From NCBI GenBank assembly GCA_002928875.1, contig PERO01000020.1, forward strand, positions 62,001 to 126,000: a stretch of 64,000 nucleotides of DNA, read 5' to 3'. Origin of the DNA: Methylobacterium sp. (GTDB lineage: Bacteria; Pseudomonadota; Alphaproteobacteria; Rhizobiales; Beijerinckiaceae). Positions 63,377-64,000 of this stretch are shown here, in pieces. The notes beneath the pieces were generated by a model. The model searched no databases, was not told the origin of the DNA, and saw nothing but the letters and a program-made list of their open reading frames with translations. Both the position numbers and the translations under genes were made by a program. Numbering within the stretch: position 1 is the stretch's first letter; the number at the start of each line of letters is the position of its first letter.

Positions 63377-64000
63377 GCAAACGTCTTCCGGGGGTCGAAG
63401 GCATCACGCACCGCCTCACCGATGAAAATCAGCAGCGAGAGCATGCTGGCGATGACGACGAAGCCGGCGAGGCCCAGCCAGGGGGCCTGCAGGTTCGACT
63501 TGCCCTGCTGGAGGAGTTCGCCCAGCGAGGGCGAGCCGGGCGGCAGGCCAAAGCCGAGGAAATCGAGCGAGGTCAGCGTCGTGATCGAGGAATTGAGCAC
63601 GAAAGGCAGATAGGTCAGCGTCGCGACCATCGCGTTGGGCAGGATGTGGCGCATCATGATCGCGCGATCGCCAAGGCCCAGCGCGCGGGCGGCATTCACA
63701 TATTCGAAGTTGCGCGCCCGCAGGAATTCGGCGCGCACCACGCCGACAAGCGTGGTCCATTTGAACAGCAGCAGGATGAAGAGCAGGATGAAGAAGCTCG
63801 GCGTGATCACCGCCGAGAGGATGATCAGCAAATAGAGCAGCGGCATCGAGGTCCAGATCTCGATGAAACGCTGGAAGATGAGATCGGTCTTGCCGCCGAA
63901 ATAGCCCTGCACCGCGCCGGCCGCGATGCCGATGACGGACGCGAAAACCGCAAGGATCAACCCGAACAGCACGGATATCCGGAAGCCATAGATCAGCCGC
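63373..64000 (-). CDS. yejE: Peptide ABC transporter permease YejE-like (partial)
   Basis: About 209 C-terminal residues are present; the start lies past base 64000. Seen: RLIYGFRISVLFGLI at the window edge, several helices (LLYLLIILSAVITPSFFILL), the permease loop EFLRARNFEYVNAARALGLG, and the C-terminal block with LDFLGFGLPPGSPSLGELLQ. This is the OppC/YejE type, working with the YejF ATPase downstream. Upstream members (yejA, yejB) would lie off the window. Confidence 0.92.
   Translation of the reverse strand, partial: RLIYGFRISVLFGLILAVFASVIGIAAGAVQGYFGGKTDLIFQRFIEIWTSMPLLYLLIILSAVITPSFFILLFILLLFKWTTLVGVVRAEFLRARNFEYVNAARALGLGDRAIMMRHILPNAMVATLTYLPFVLNSSITTLTSLDFLGFGLPPGSPSLGELLQQGKSNLQAPWLGLAGFVVIASMLSLLIFIGEAVRDAFDPRKTFA

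Overview
The window reads as chromosomal DNA of a GC-rich alphaproteobacterium, most likely of the order Hyphomicrobiales (Rhizobiales). The basis is gene content and order: a petABC operon beside trmL and hemF, a DUF1285/NUDIX/DUF6111/CCA-transferase operon divergent from a MoxR/DUF58/DUF4159 operon, and a formate dehydrogenase cluster with DUF3305, DUF3306, DUF6352 and DUF6505 companions. DUF names come from recognising the protein sequences, not from a search. I could not fix the genus. I see no rRNA, tRNA, CRISPR array, prophage, transposase or plasmid function. Genes are tightly packed, often with 1-4 base overlaps, and no stretch over about 300 bases lacks a gene.

Region 1 (1-17.2 kb) is housekeeping: the end of ychF, a tandem MaoC hydratase, the adenine-salvage pair MTA/SAH nucleosidase and apt, cytochrome bc1 (petA-petB-petC, with a clear UUCG-loop terminator), trmL, hemF, the CCA-transferase operon, and a four-gene MoxR operon. 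Between the second and third genes of the MoxR operon, three 17-base repeats form three successive six-codon ORFs chained by ATGA overlaps.

Region 2 (17.2-36.5 kb) holds small enzymes (GNAT, NUDIX, metallophosphoesterase, YbaK-like, ferredoxin-NADP reductase) and then a large molybdenum/formate locus. fdhD-mobA and a 41-residue membrane protein lie on +. On - are moeA, mobB, a Tat-exported Cys-type formate dehydrogenase (alpha, beta, gamma), a small Tat-signal protein, and a TorD chaperone fused to a YdaS-like helix-turn-helix. That fusion is the first gene of its operon. Its promoter has a recognisable -35/-10 pair with a perfect inverted repeat across the spacer and -10, so it may be an autoregulatory chaperone-repressor. 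Further upstream lie DUF3306, DUF3305, DUF6352 (His-rich N-terminus), DUF6505 and a biotin/lipoate-ligase-like protein, divergent from a multi-cluster Fe-S protein. Together they look like a partly uncharacterised FDH maturation or electron-transfer module. The gamma subunit would pass formate electrons to quinone, which cytochrome bc1 can oxidise.

Region 3 (36.5-48.5 kb) carries a WD40-cytochrome c fusion, TusA and a YeeE/YedE transporter separated by a TPR protein, OpgC coupled to a thiamine-diphosphate enzyme, an orphan sugar-type binding protein, a PfkB kinase, succinate-semialdehyde dehydrogenase and a YitT-type membrane protein.

Region 4 (48.5-64 kb) is a purine-catabolic block (xdhA-xdhB-xdhC-guanine deaminase) followed by an NMT1/SsuA-type ABC transporter whose permease gene is bracketed by two copies of a dispersed palindromic repeat. 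Then come a GlcD-like oxidase, a quinone oxidoreductase, a LuxR-type regulator with Glu at the phospho-acceptor position, a HAD hydrolase, a retropepsin-like protease and the start of a yej-type peptide ABC transporter that runs off the window.
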